Source: Agarophyton chilense
Taxonomy: Eukaryota > Rhodophyta > Florideophyceae > Gracilariales > Gracilariaceae
NCBI GenBank assembly: GCA_030374765.1
Contig: JARGXX010000132.1
Coordinates: forward strand, 84,501-148,500
Reading direction: 5' to 3'
Length of the DNA: 64,000 nucleotides
In this document: piece by piece, positions 44,371 to 54,578 of the stretch
How the letters are laid out: every line of letters begins with the position of its first letter
Position numbering within the stretch: position 1 is the stretch's first letter
Notes under the pieces: model-generated
The model's input: only the letters and a program-made list of their open reading frames with translations
Databases searched by the model: none
Told to the model about the DNA's origin: nothing
Position numbers and translations under genes: made by a program

Positions 44371-45441
44371 TCAGTCATGATGCCCGGGCACTACAGACTT
44401 CACATCCACTGGACGGCAAATCCAGCCGCAATTTGCACAATAAAACTGAGCCAACCCAGGGATTACAATTGGACAGCCACATTCATGACATGTTCCGTAC
44501 CGACCATCCCCAAAACCTGTCTCAGCAACCACAAGGAGTTCCTCGTAGGGCCTCTCATGTCTTTCTTCAATAATGTTTGTACTATTCGATTCCTGTCCTT
44601 CACTGATGTCGTTCTGAGACCCATTTTGTTCTTTTAAACAACTGAAGATCGATTCCTGTTCAAAATACAGTTGAAAATTTTCCAGGACGAACTCATTATA
44701 CAACTCTTCAAAAACGATTGGGAATTGACTCCATCCGCTCTGTAAAGCTGGACAATGCTCAAGAGCGAAGTTTAGGGTATGAGGACCGTACCCGGATGAT
44801 AGCTCTGCTCGGCAAGCTGTGCTGAGTGCAGGACTCTCAGGAATTTGCTCCCGGTCGACATGTCCATTAGAGTTAACATTCGTAATGAAATTTGAAATTT
44901 CTTCACTTCCTTTACGGTTAACCGTAGACTGTTTGCAAATACCTTGTGTTTGAGGGTTCTTTATACTTAAATCGGAGACCATATACAAATCATGTGTTAA
45001 AGTGATTGAAACCAAATTTTCTCGCCTCAATGTGGAATGATGTGATTGTAAATGGGTAATCCCTTGTCCACCATAGAGGAAGTTGGAACCTGTTCCGATC
45101 GGTGGCGATGCGTTGGCCTTATGCTGCGTTGTCTCGTCAGCCGGTGGCAGTGGGGTTTCTTCACACGCTGTCGCTTCAATTGGGGGTAGCGGTTGGACCG
45201 CTTTTTTCTTCGCCAGAGATTTCACAGGCGTGCGGATAGCTGAGGTGTTTTGAACGGTAACGCCACATGTCCGAAGAAGATTGCAGCAATGTCCAGCTAG
45301 TGGCTTCCGATAGAATCTTCCGCTATCAACAATAGGGATGGAAACGCGCTTCAACGTTCTATTACGAGCATGCGGTTTGGTTAATACAGCGTAAGTGCAC
45401 CCAACAAAGCACATCTCGTCTTCAAAGTGAATATTTGACAT
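44371..45441 (-). CDS. Zinc-ribbon protein, possibly RPA-interacting-like (356 aa)
   Basis: ATG at 45441. Most of the protein is weakly conserved looking. The end carries a folded zinc ribbon: GTCHECGCPIV, then FYCANCGWICRP, a C-x2-C...C-x2-C pattern. It is preceded by a long helical acidic part (EELYNEFVLENFQLYFEQES). This arrangement recalls the C-terminal zinc domain of RPA-interacting proteins, which carry the ssDNA-binding protein RPA into the nucleus. That assignment is tentative: I do not see the family's basic N-terminal motif. It lies just downstream of the polymerase alpha B subunit gene on the same strand. Confidence 0.65.
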   Translation of the reverse strand: MSNIHFEDEMCFVGCTYAVLTKPHARNRTLKRVSIPIVDSGRFYRKPLAGHCCNLLRTCGVTVQNTSAIRTPVKSLAKKKAVQPLPPIEATACEETPLPPADETTQHKANASPPIGTGSNFLYGGQGITHLQSHHSTLRRENLVSITLTHDLYMVSDLSIKNPQTQGICKQSTVNRKGSEEISNFITNVNSNGHVDREQIPESPALSTACRAELSSGYGPHTLNFALEHCPALQSGWSQFPIVFEELYNEFVLENFQLYFEQESIFSCLKEQNGSQNDISEGQESNSTNIIEERHERPYEELLVVAETGFGDGRYGTCHECGCPIVIPGLAQFYCANCGWICRPVDVKSVVPGHHD

Positions 45442-45854
45442 AATTCGCTTCTCATTTCCTTGCTGCGCTGCAATGACGAAGGCAATTGCACGAACGCTTG
45501 TTTTGCTCTCTTTCCAGCCGTCGACTTCTCACACTCCGCACCTTTTTTCGGGGTGTTCAAGGATGGATATCTTCTTGAGAGATCCGGTTGGCGAACGAGT
45601 ACAGCGCAGCTCTAAATAAGTTGGCTACAAAATATTTTCATTGGATTCTGGCATTACCTAGCTAGCACCCAGATGGTGGATTTTGGCAAACCTGAATCCA
45701 GAGCACCACCGATTTCATGACATAGAACGTTGCAATAACAGCAGGCGTGAACAATCAGCTCTTGAGTCTGTGAAACGACGTGTTGTCTGTCTTCAGTACG
45801 AAACAGATTTACAAGAACAATTAAAAGTTACGTGTAGACAGGAAGCTTGGAATA
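45442..45854. other. Spacer between two minus-strand genes
   Basis: Promoter side of the zinc-ribbon gene and 3' end of the POLA2-like gene. Nothing else seen. Confidence 0.5.
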
Positions 45855-47834
45855 CTACAGGCGGATAACGCTAACCTCGATCGTATCCTCATTCGCTTGG
45901 ATAGACCTTCGCTGTCGCGAATTGTGCAGCGGAAGGGCTATTTCTGCATATGTGCCCCCATCTGATTCTCGGCTTGCGAGACCAGGATTCACGGCTATAG
46001 CACCCCCATCAACACTCTTCGCAAATGCTTTCAGTTTCGACGGTACAATGATCATATCAACGGTGTCACCTGTATCTACATCCATGATTTCCAGTCGATC
46101 AAGAAACCCCGTATCGAGTGGCACAGCGTTACTTGGAGGGAAACTTGGATAGAAAGAACGTTGTCTCAGCATATGGGATACGATAGAACCCAGTCGGTCT
46201 GGTTTGTTCCTGCACAAACTATCGGCGGATATATCTTGCAAAGTCGGCAGAGACGTTGCGCCAACGAATGAAACGTACTGCCCGTCCTTTGCGCTCACCT
46301 CCAACACACATGGGTTTGGACACAGGTGAATATTGTGTTCTACTTGGGCAAAAGGCCAGCGAAACGCTGGTTGGGGACATACAAAGTCATGGTGAACGTC
46401 TTCCAAGGCGGGAATGAGAACGAACTGTGGAACCAGTTCGTCACTCGCCGCCATAGTTGCTATAGTCGCTTGCAACGGAACGATAATTCGGCTAACGAAC
46501 ACTTCATCATACGGCATGGGGGTCTGGGGAGAGATGTGTTGATGTGATTCCTCAACGAATGGGCCAGTGAGAATGACAACATGCGGTTTGTTCCGTTGAA
46601 TTATTTGAAGTAGATCTGAGAGCGGTTCGTACTTGAGGTTCGATTGACGTGTAAAAGGGCCTGCCGCCACAATAAGATTAGCGTATGGTTGAGAGTGTTG
46701 TTCAACCTCATCTTCCTCTTCCATCTTTACCTCACGTTTCTCTTGGAAGACATGACGTTGCTCAGAAGTCTGCATTGCGTTATCGTAAATGGCATGGACG
46801 TCAAACAGCTTCCCATTTGTATTCACGCCCTCCACGACGACAACCATGCCGGGATTTATGAAGAATGGATGCTTATTGTTCACTAGCCTGTGAAGATTGA
46901 GCTTAATAAAATGTCCGTCTTCGCCCTCGAGAATGACAGACTCCAGGTTTATTGTCGCGTTGCACGAGGCATCGATCTCCTCCAATTCAGTTCGAATACG
47001 GCCTGCAATCAGGATGGTGGCGGGACTTCCTCCCTGTCGACAGATAGTGGACAAACGAGGCATTTCATCGTCCCGCAAAAGTTTCAAACGCGAAAGAATT
47101 TGTTCGACGATTGTTTGTGTGTGGCTGCGTACGTCATTCATGCGTTGTAACACGGGGTTGTGCATGTACCTGGTGTGGGGTTGGTGTGGGGTGAACGGCT
47201 GCACATGAATGGGACCGAGGAGATCGCGGGACAATGGGTTGTGGGGGGTTGCCTCTGAGTTGTCGAGCGAGGCTTCGACGCGACCGGAACCGGTGCGATT
47301 AGCGTATTGCTCGTCTTGTTTGTCGTCTCCTGGGAGATGGTTGACGTCGTGAGGTTTGACTTGTGCAGGAATGGGCTCGGCCTTGAACAAGCGGCTGCGC
47401 TTCGCGTTTGTGGCATCATCGTCAAGCGTTTGGTTCAAATTACGGACAATGAGTGGCTCCGGTTCGGCCTTCACTCGGACTTCTTTCTTGGCCTCGTCAC
47501 TCAAGTAGTTGAAAAACTCGTCGATGTTGTTGACTCGCGTTGGGGTGGGTCCAGGCGAGTGCAGCAGGGAGCTTTTGCGAGGGGGCGGGGTGGACTTGAA
47601 GACGGAAGCTTTCAGGGCCTTCTGGCGTAGATGGGCGGCAAATGCTCGAAACTCCTCCTCGGACGGCAGGCCGGTGGAGTGGGAGTTGGCGAGGGCCCAT
47701 GCCTCCCACTTGCAGTCGAGCTGGTCGGCGGTGATGGCGTTCTGCTCGCATATGGAGTGGGCAATGGCGGAGAGCGAGCGTGGAAGTGCGGCGCCGCCGA
47801 GCTTGAAGGACTTGGGTTGGGGTTGAGTCTCCAT
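45855..47834 (-). CDS. POLA2: DNA polymerase alpha subunit B (659 aa)
   Basis: The B subunit holds the polymerase alpha-primase complex together and links it to the replisome. METQPQPKSF at 47834 is the chosen start; codons further up are Arg-rich and lie in promoter-like DNA. The N-terminal roughly 90 residues are helical, with a Pro/Ser linker including SPGPTPTRV. The C-terminal half is the inactive phosphoesterase domain: NLIVAAGPFT and HVVILTGPFVEESHQ, the FVLIPALEDVHHDFVCPQP segment and EHNIHLCPNPCVLEV, with FVGATSLPTLQDIS near the end. An OB-fold region precedes it (VVVVEGVNTNGKLFDVHAIY). The length is usual for the family. No intron is seen. Confidence 0.93.
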   Translation of the reverse strand: METQPQPKSFKLGGAALPRSLSAIAHSICEQNAITADQLDCKWEAWALANSHSTGLPSEEEFRAFAAHLRQKALKASVFKSTPPPRKSSLLHSPGPTPTRVNNIDEFFNYLSDEAKKEVRVKAEPEPLIVRNLNQTLDDDATNAKRSRLFKAEPIPAQVKPHDVNHLPGDDKQDEQYANRTGSGRVEASLDNSEATPHNPLSRDLLGPIHVQPFTPHQPHTRYMHNPVLQRMNDVRSHTQTIVEQILSRLKLLRDDEMPRLSTICRQGGSPATILIAGRIRTELEEIDASCNATINLESVILEGEDGHFIKLNLHRLVNNKHPFFINPGMVVVVEGVNTNGKLFDVHAIYDNAMQTSEQRHVFQEKREVKMEEEDEVEQHSQPYANLIVAAGPFTRQSNLKYEPLSDLLQIIQRNKPHVVILTGPFVEESHQHISPQTPMPYDEVFVSRIIVPLQATIATMAASDELVPQFVLIPALEDVHHDFVCPQPAFRWPFAQVEHNIHLCPNPCVLEVSAKDGQYVSFVGATSLPTLQDISADSLCRNKPDRLGSIVSHMLRQRSFYPSFPPSNAVPLDTGFLDRLEIMDVDTGDTVDMIIVPSKLKAFAKSVDGGAIAVNPGLASRESDGGTYAEIALPLHNSRQRRSIQANEDTIEVSVIRL

Positions 47835-47963
47835 GTGGGTGAACGCGGAGCGGGGTGGGGGTGAGGTACGGGGAGGAGGGTTCAAGTGGCAAGTACCGTT
47901 GGTAGTAGCAGCGTGGCGAGCGCAGTTTGGCGGGAAAAAGTGGCGCACACCCGTTTCGCTTCC

Positions 47964-48014
47964 GCTCGCGCTTGCGCTTGGCGCTTGCGCTTGCGCTTGG
48001 CGCTTGCGCTTGCT
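47964..48014. repeat. GCGCTTG minisatellite
   Basis: Repeats of GCGCTTG with occasional GG insertion, in the shared upstream region of POLA2 and the AAA gene. Confidence 0.7.
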
Positions 48015-48425
48015 GCGCCAGGTCATCTCGAGCGCGACACGCGCCAAGCACGCGCTCAGCGCACGAGCGCCGGCGGCGCGCGGCGGCAGCCAAATGCGAG
48101 CCGCGCACGTGTCCACGCGCCGCGATCGCTGAGCGCAAGCAATCTCTTGAACTAACCAATGGAAACCGTACACGTGAACAGCGCGCAAGGCGGCTGGCGG
48201 ACACGCCACGTTCCAACATCGGTCGCGTGCGCTGCGCGTGGCGCCGCCCGCATGTGCGGTGCGCATGGCCTGAAACGTCAAACTGTAACTCCGCTTTTTG
48301 AGGGACGACGCGCGAGAGCGTGCACGCGATGCACCCGTTGCCTGCCGCGTTGCTCTCTCACCCTCTCTTCTCCGTCTACGTAGCTTCGCGCTCCTTGACT
48401 CCCTTTCTTGCTCACCGCGCGTGTA

Positions 48426-48464
48426 CATATATATATATATACATATATACATATATATATATTT
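48426..48464. repeat. TA/CATATA microsatellite
   Basis: An alternating purine-pyrimidine run rich in TA steps. It may also supply TATA-like elements. Confidence 0.8.
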
Positions 48465-48559
48465 TCACATAGATAGACAACAACAACTGCAACAACAAAA
48501 ACAAAAGAACAAGACGGACAAAGAGCTCCTTCGATTGCTCAGTCAACCGCGCCCACGCC

Positions 48560-51500
48560 ATGCAGCCGCAGTCGCAGTCGCAGTCAAAGCCGCAGCCGCC
48601 TGTCGTCGACGAAAATGTCGCCGTCGCGCTCCCAGCCGCCATCGCTGTCATGAAGTCGCTCATGTTCTCACCGCAGCAGCCCCTGTCCGACAAGCAGGTC
48701 ATGCGCGCCTGGGAGGCCGACTTGTGCCTCTTTTCTCACGCCATTGTGCTTGCTGACTCCATCGCCCATCAGGCGCTCCAACTTTCCACCTCTGAGTCTC
48801 AATCGTCTGAGTCCGTGCTCCCGCATCTCACCGTCCGCTCCAACTTGCTGCAATCCATGCGCACCGTTCAACAAAACATTCACCACGCCCTCGACAAGCG
48901 CGTCAACGAGATGTCGTTTAAACCTCGTTTGTACCGATTGTCGGAACGTCTGCAGCTTAACCCGAGCGAGATTCGCGCGTTTGTGTTCATTATCCTCAAT
49001 TGCGTCGGCGTGGAGGGTCCCCTGCCGTGCGATAGACGATCTTCGTCGCGACATCGCTCAGATTTGTTAAACTGCCGAAAGTTTGCTGACATGGATGGCG
49101 AACAGGTGCTCCACTTCCTCTCCCCAAGCAGAAAGCACTTTACTCAGGGCCTCTTGGAAGTGGACGATGAGTTCGCCGCCGTATACAACGAAAACAAGTT
49201 TCGAGCGCCCAGGGAGGTGCTCAAGGCCGTGTTCGGCGGCTCGCTCACCGTGGACGAAGCTATGACGCTTGGCGCTTCTGCCATGGCTGAGGTGCTTGCC
49301 GAAGAACCCGGTAGTGTAATTGGTGCCAATTCCCAGTTTACGCCAGCTTCCTTGTCCACGCCCATTCCAGGCATTGCTGATGTTCATCTAAGCAAAGCTT
49401 TTCGAAACCACTCTGGTGGTAGGAATCGCACCACCGATGACTCTGGAATGCTCGAGTTTTTATCAGATTTGCACATGGAGGACGAAAAGCGGCTGGCCAC
49501 CAGTAAGGCATGCAGTGCACATGCGCAAGAGAATGACGAGTCAAAAGTATCAAAGCCCGCTGTTTTGGAAAACGGCCAGAAGCCTGACGGCGCAGAAGAC
49601 AATGCACCCACTGAAATCGATGTGGAGCCATTCAAAGACGACATGGAGTACCTGAAGGATGGATTCGAAGTGGTTCAAGAGGCGTGCAAAGTGCACAACT
49701 TTCGCGAAAAAAGCAACGAAGATGATCGGTATACTAGCACGAAAAGGCCAGTGGAAGCTCTGCAACGCGAGGCCAGCGCTAAGCTTCGCAAGGCTGTGAC
49801 CCTTTTCACTCGCAGACTAACCAAAACCACGCAGGCCGGGGGGTTTCTGCCTCGGCTTGAGCTTTTGGTTGGCAAGCTCAAACTGGCTCATTTTGAGCGC
49901 ATGGTTATTATCACTCTCGGTAAGTTGAAGTCAATTTCTTTTTTTGTAGAAAGCACGAAGAGGAGGATGAAATGCGTCGCATATCCGCCACACGTCTGCT
50001 CTGGGGGGGGGGGGTTGTTTTGTTCGTTTCAGCACACTAACTTTTTTATTATTTCCTTTCCACCTTGAAACGTATTCTTGTCGGCGAACCGTGACTGAAA
50101 TGTGCTTTTTGCGTTGTGTGGATGCAAACTTGCGTGGTTCTTTACTGCAATGTGCGTGTGTGTGATGTGTGATTATACCGCAGTGGGTGCTGTTCTGAGC
50201 CAGTCTATTCGAAAGACACTTCGATCAGACCCATCGGCCAACTACGACACTGGAATAACCGTGTCAAAGCTGCTGCGTCTGCACTGCGGCGGTGAGCTTC
50301 GCGAAGAGATCAAGTCGCGTTGTTATTTTTATCGCAACGCTACTTTGATTCGATCCGGTATCGTGACTATCGATGTGCCGTATAACATGACTTACTCTGA
50401 TCTGGGTGATTTTTGCTGTGAACTGGACCACATGGTGCTGGATTATGTGGCTGGGCTGACCACCGAACTGGACGAAATTATGGACAGCGCCCGATGCTAC
50501 TCTCCCAAGATCGATATGGAATCTGTGATCTTGCCGAAAAAGATGAAGGACCTTGTGCTCCAGCGCGTCGAAAATTTTGAAGTATTTCGGCGATTACGGA
50601 GGGAGGTACGTTATCGCTGTGCAGCAGCAATGCAGCGGAGGCGAGCGAGTGTTGACAGTGGGCGGGGCTCGTGGTGTGGCTGCGCTTGTACAACACATGA
50701 ACGGGTGTATGTAGCTAACGATTTTGCTCTTGTTTGTTTGTTTGTTTGTTTGTGTTGTTTGTACACATAGGTTGGATTCGATGACATTGTGAGATACGGC
50801 AAGGGACTGACACTTTTCTTCCACGGCAAGTCCGGGACGGGCAAGACGCTGTTCGCCAACGCGTTGGCATCGCATTTGAAGAAGAAGCTGCTGGTGGTGG
50901 ACTTTGCCTCGCTGAACAGTTCCAAGCACTCCAATGAGGAAGCGTACCGTATCGTGTTCCGCGAGGCGCGGGTGCACGGTGCAATTGTGTTCATGGATGA
51001 GTGTGATGAGCTGTTCGAGAGCCGGGACAGGGGGGGCAAGGGGGTGACTGTGGCGCTGCGAGAAATGGAGACGTTTGACGGCATCATGATCCTGGCGACG
51101 AACCGGCCGCAAATGCTGGACGAGGCGATGCACCGGCGCATCGCACTGTCGCTGATGTTTGAAGCACCGGACGCAAAGTTGCGACTGTCGATTTGGCAGA
51201 AGCACATTCCGAAGAAACTGCGACTAGCAGAGGACGTGGACCTGAGAGTTTTGGCGCTGGAGTTTGAACTGACGGGGGGTTACATCAAGAATGCTGTGTT
51301 CCAAGCGCTGGCGCAGGCTGTGAGCCGGGTGCAGGAACAGAAGAAGAAGGAGAGAACGGCAAACGGAGAGGTGAAGAGCTCGCGGTCGCTGAAGGCCAGC
51401 GAGGTGGTTGTGAGCATGGACGAGTTGCGGCAGGCATGCCGGCTGCAAGCGCGGGGCGACCTGAAGCGGGCCAAACTGGAGCGGCGGGTGCTGCCGGAAC

Positions 51501-52360
51501 ACGGACTGGAGCGGCTGGTGGCGACGGAGGAGGCGATGAAGACATTGTGGGACATTGTGATGGTGGAGAAGGTGCGGGGGCTGATTGGGACGAGGTGGGG
51601 GTTCAAGGACAGGCAGGCGAGATCCAACTGCGTGCTGATCTTTGGGCCGAGCGGGTGCGGCAAAACGTTTGCAGCGGGGTGCCTGGGGTACGAGACGGGG
51701 CGGCCGTTGCAGCGGTTGGCGGCGACGGAGCTGCACGGGTCGCGGGACGGGATGTCGCAGATGGGGGAGGTGTTTGGGCAGGCGGCGGTTGCCGGGGCGG
51801 TGGTGGTGGTGGAGCATGCGGAACAGCTGCTGTTCGAGGCGTGCAACGCGGACACGACGGCGTCGCCCGGGCTGGAGCTGTTGTTCCACATGCAGTCGTT
51901 TGACGGACTGGTGGTGTTGTGCTGCACGACGGCGGTGACGAGCTCGCAGGCGGGGTGGCCCATGCACGTGGCTATTCCGGACCGGGTGAGCCGGCTGCTG
52001 AGCTACATTGTGGTGCTGCGCACGCCGACGCGGGAGGCGAGGCTGCGGCTGTGGAAGCAGCTGATGCCGGCGAACACGCCGGTGCACGAGGAGGTGATGG
52101 AGAAACTGGAGGGGGTGGCGGGCAAGTATGAGTTTACGGGGGCCAAGGTGGGGTGGTGCATCCGACGGGCGGCGGCGGCGGCGGCGATGCGGCGAAACCG
52201 GAGCGCGCTGATGGAGGGCGGGGCGGCGGCGGCGGCGGCGGCGGCGGCGGAGGATGAGAAGGTGTGCATCGAGGACATCCGACAGGCGTGCGAGGCTGAG
52301 CAGAAGCTGGAGCGGGAGGCGGACGGGACGGCGGCTTGGGTGCGCGCGCTGTACGTGTAA
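48560..52360 (+). CDS. Tandem AAA ATPase, two introns (1123 aa)
   Basis: Exons: 48560-49919, 50184-50605 and 50771-52360. Introns start GTAAGT and GTACGT and end CAG and TAG, and joining them gives an uninterrupted frame of 1124 codons. The N-terminal half is helical, with no named domain, and has a look I have seen in bacterial AAA proteins of unknown role. The first AAA module has Walker A GKSGTGKT, Walker B IVFMDECDEL, and sensor-like LATNRP. The second has Walker A GPSGCGKT but VVVVEHAEQL in place of Walker B, lacking the Asp, so it may not hydrolyse ATP. A polyalanine run near the end comes from a GCG repeat. The role is unknown; a protein-remodelling ATPase is likely. Confidence 0.85.
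49920..50183 (+). other. Intron 1 of the AAA ATPase gene
   Basis: GTAAGT donor at 49920, CAG acceptor ending 50183. It contains stop codons in the exon 1 frame. It includes a long G run. Confidence 0.8.
50606..50770 (+). other. Intron 2 of the AAA ATPase gene
   Basis: GTACGT donor, ATAG acceptor. It contains a TTTG microsatellite at 50731-50753. Confidence 0.8.
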
Positions 52361-52371
52361 AGGAGGAGGTT

Positions 52372-53175
52372 TTATGAGGGTGAGTGCGAGTGTGAGTGTG
52401 AAGAAGGTGGTGGCGGGCGACGCGGATTGCGAAAGACCATGCGGTCGATCTGACGGCCGCGCTCAATAGTGCGGCGGAAGGCGTCGGCGGGGGAGCGCGG
52501 CGGGGGCGACGAGGGCGATGCGGGCAGCGACGGCGAGGGCGTGAGGTGCGACGCGGCTCGCGGACGCGATCGGTGCGATGCGTTCGAAGACGGTGACACG
52601 ACGGCGCGCGCGCGACAGTTAGGGCAACGAGAGGAGGAGCGGAGCCAACGTTGGACGCAGCGCGCGTGGAAGACGTGGCCGCACGGTAGCTGACGAGGTG
52701 ACGCGGGCCATACGCGCTCTGCGCATACTGTGCATACGGCGTCGCGCGACGGGGTGTGCGTGTGCGACGGTGAGGACGACGAGGGCGACGAGGGCGACGA
52801 GGGCGAAGGCATTGCCGCAGCGAGCGCGCGCAGCGACGGCAACACTGGCAGAGTGGCCGGCTCGTCGAGGGAGGGCGCTCGCGGCAGGCGCGAGCGCGAG
52901 CGCGCTGGCGACGGCGATGGTGCCAACGGCGGCGGCGGTGGCGGCGGTGTCGACGACGACGATGGTGGTGGTGGTGCCAACGGCGGCGTGGTCCTGGTCC
53001 TGGTGGTCGACGACGACGACGACGACGACGACGATGGGTCGACGGAAAAAGACGGCGCACGCGGCGCAGGGCGCGGACGCGGGGCGTGCGGGATGCGCGA
53101 AGAAGACGTGTGGCGTGAGTGACGGTGCAGACGCATGCGACGCAAGGCGCGCTCACGACGCGGGAGCGTCGACGA

Positions 53176-53243
<68 letters not shown>

Positions 53244-53520
53244 AAGGCGGTGGCGGCGGTGGCATGACTTTTGTTGCAGGTGCAAAACGAGGCGCGTGGG
53301 GCGCGTGGCGTGTTCTGCTCGCACTTTCTCTCGCAGGACGGGGCGCGCTGGCGAGCGGTTGGCGACGGAGGCGCCACGCGGCGGGCGTGTTCCGCAGCAA
53401 CGCGCCTTTTAAAAATACGCGCTCTCTTTCTATTTTTGGACGCGGTGTTGGCTGCGTTGCTGGCTGGCGGGCGTGCATAGCAGCGGTGTGCAGTGAGTGC
53501 AGTGCAGTGCAGTGTGACAA
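52372..53520 (-). CDS. RING-H2 finger protein, Ser/Pro-rich (297 or 382 aa)
   Basis: The ATG at 53265 (MPPPPPPSSS) gives a 297-residue protein; a longer frame reaches 53520 with extra Arg-rich sequence. The middle is Ser- and Pro-rich, with runs encoded by GAC/GTC repeats. Near the end is a RING-H2: CTVCAERVWP, LPCGHVFHARCVQRW and CPNCRA, with His at the fifth ligand. A disordered tail ends HSHSHSPS. It is likely an E3 ligase. The stop is 12 bases from the AAA gene stop, in convergent orientation. The antisense ORFs on the plus strand are shadows of the repeats. Confidence 0.7.
53168..53242. repeat. GAC/GACGGC trinucleotide repeat
   Basis: About 25 GAC-like triplets. On the minus strand they encode the Ser and Ser-Pro runs of the RING-H2 protein. 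Confidence 0.85.
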
Positions 53521-53529
53521 GCACTAGGC

Positions 53530-53537
53530 TATAAAAG
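53530..53537 (+). promoter_or_regulatory. TATA box upstream of the peroxiredoxin gene
   Basis: TATAAAAG about 180 bp before the chosen ATG, in a short upstream region shared with the divergent RING-H2 gene. Confidence 0.55.
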
Positions 53538-53642
53538 TGTGCGGGCAGACACGATAGGAACGTGGACAGGTGTATTAGTAGTGAGCTCCCACACGAGCGT
53601 GGGAGCAACCGGCCAGGCGACGGCGGGGCAGCGGTAGATAGC

Positions 53643-53673
<31 letters not shown>

Positions 53674-53712
53674 GTGGCAGCGGGGTGTGGGCTTTTGCTA
53701 CAACAACAAAAA

Positions 53713-54324
53713 ATGGAAGGCATCGGTTTCGTGCGCGCGCTCGGCGTCGGTCACAGCACTGTGCGCTTACGCAGCAGCGCTTCGTTTGACAAGACGTGCG
53801 CACGATCGCACGCAGCGCGGCGTAGCGTAATGACGCTTGAAAAGGGAGATCGCATGCCCATGGACGTGAACTTGATGCGTCTTCGCGACGGGAAGCCCGA
53901 GAGTGTGAGCACAAACGACGTGTTTGCCAACAAAAAGGTGGCATTGGTCACCATTCCCGGCGCGCTCACGTCCACCTGTCTCAACTCTCATGTGCCGCAG
54001 TGGATGCGCGCTGCGCCCGACATGCGCGCGCGCGGCGTGGATGCCGTCGTGTGTCTGGCCGTCAACGATCCGTTTGTTATGGGTGCGTTTGCGGAGCGAC
54101 TTGGCGCGTCGGATGACGTGCTGTTTCTGGCCGATGGCGGCGCACAGCTTACGAAGGCTGTTGGATTGGATGTGGATACGGGTGACTTTGGTGGCGTGCG
54201 TGCGAAGCGAGGTGGCTTTCTTGTCGATGACGGCGTCTTTACTGTGGTCAACGTGGAGACGGGCGGCGGCGGCACGGCGTACGAAGGAGCTGCCAAGCCC
54301 GATACGCTGCTGGCCCATCTGTAG
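53713..54324 (+). CDS. Type II (PRX5-like) peroxiredoxin, organelle-targeted (203 aa)
   Basis: Reduces H2O2 and alkyl hydroperoxides. Starts MEGIGFVRAL at 53713; the first 40 or so residues are Arg/Ser/Ala-rich with few acids, so a mitochondrial or plastid targeting peptide is likely. An internal Met (MTLEKGDRMP) near the mature start is an alternative. The peroxidatic Cys89 lies in PGALTSTCLNSH (PGAFTPTC in relatives). The second Cys is in VVCLAVNDPFVMGAF, where the family has its resolving Cys. The end (GTAYEGAAKPDTLLAHL) is typical for this type. Confidence 0.88.
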   Translation: MEGIGFVRALGVGHSTVRLRSSASFDKTCARSHAARRSVMTLEKGDRMPMDVNLMRLRDGKPESVSTNDVFANKKVALVTIPGALTSTCLNSHVPQWMRAAPDMRARGVDAVVCLAVNDPFVMGAFAERLGASDDVLFLADGGAQLTKAVGLDVDTGDFGGVRAKRGGFLVDDGVFTVVNVETGGGGTAYEGAAKPDTLLAHL

Positions 54325-54340
54325 GCTCTCATGGTAAACG

Positions 54341-54367
54341 CTCTCTCTCTCTCTCTCTCTCTCTCTA
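54341..54367. repeat. CT microsatellite
   Basis: A run of CT repeats between the peroxiredoxin and bL19 genes. Confidence 0.9.
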
Positions 54368-54462
54368 CTAGAGAGACACTTGATTGCTTGCTACACCAAA
54401 ATATATATATATTCCTTCAATATCCATCCAGTCAGTCCACTCACTCCTTTGTTCCCTCCTTT

Positions 54463-54555
54463 GCTCGCGTCTCCCTCGCTCGCTCGCGTCTCCCTCGCTC
54501 GCTCGCGTCTCCCTCGCTCGCCTCGCGTCTCCCTCCTTCGCTCGCCTCGCCTCCC
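54463..54555. repeat. GCTCGCGTCTCCCTC tandem repeat
   Basis: About four to five copies of an 18-20 bp pyrimidine-rich unit, just before the bL19 start; probably in its leader. Confidence 0.8.
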
Positions 54556-54578
54556 CCTCCCCTCCGTGATCCTCCGTG

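Larger units (their letters stand above)
47835..48559. other. Shared upstream region of POLA2 and AAA genes
   Basis: Very GC-rich next to POLA2, then an alternating TA/CATATA run (48426-48464) about 100 bp before the AAA start. Reads as a bidirectional promoter; ORFs on both strands here are unsupported. Confidence 0.5.

Noticed and set aside
47835-48452. 206-codon extension of POLA2
   Set aside because: It runs through TATA-like and Arg-rich promoter DNA; METQPQPKSF is a better start.
51224-52087. Long minus-strand ORFs opposite the AAA exon 3
   Set aside because: They are His/Arg/Pro-rich with no motifs, and arise because the plus-strand gene uses G-ending codons.
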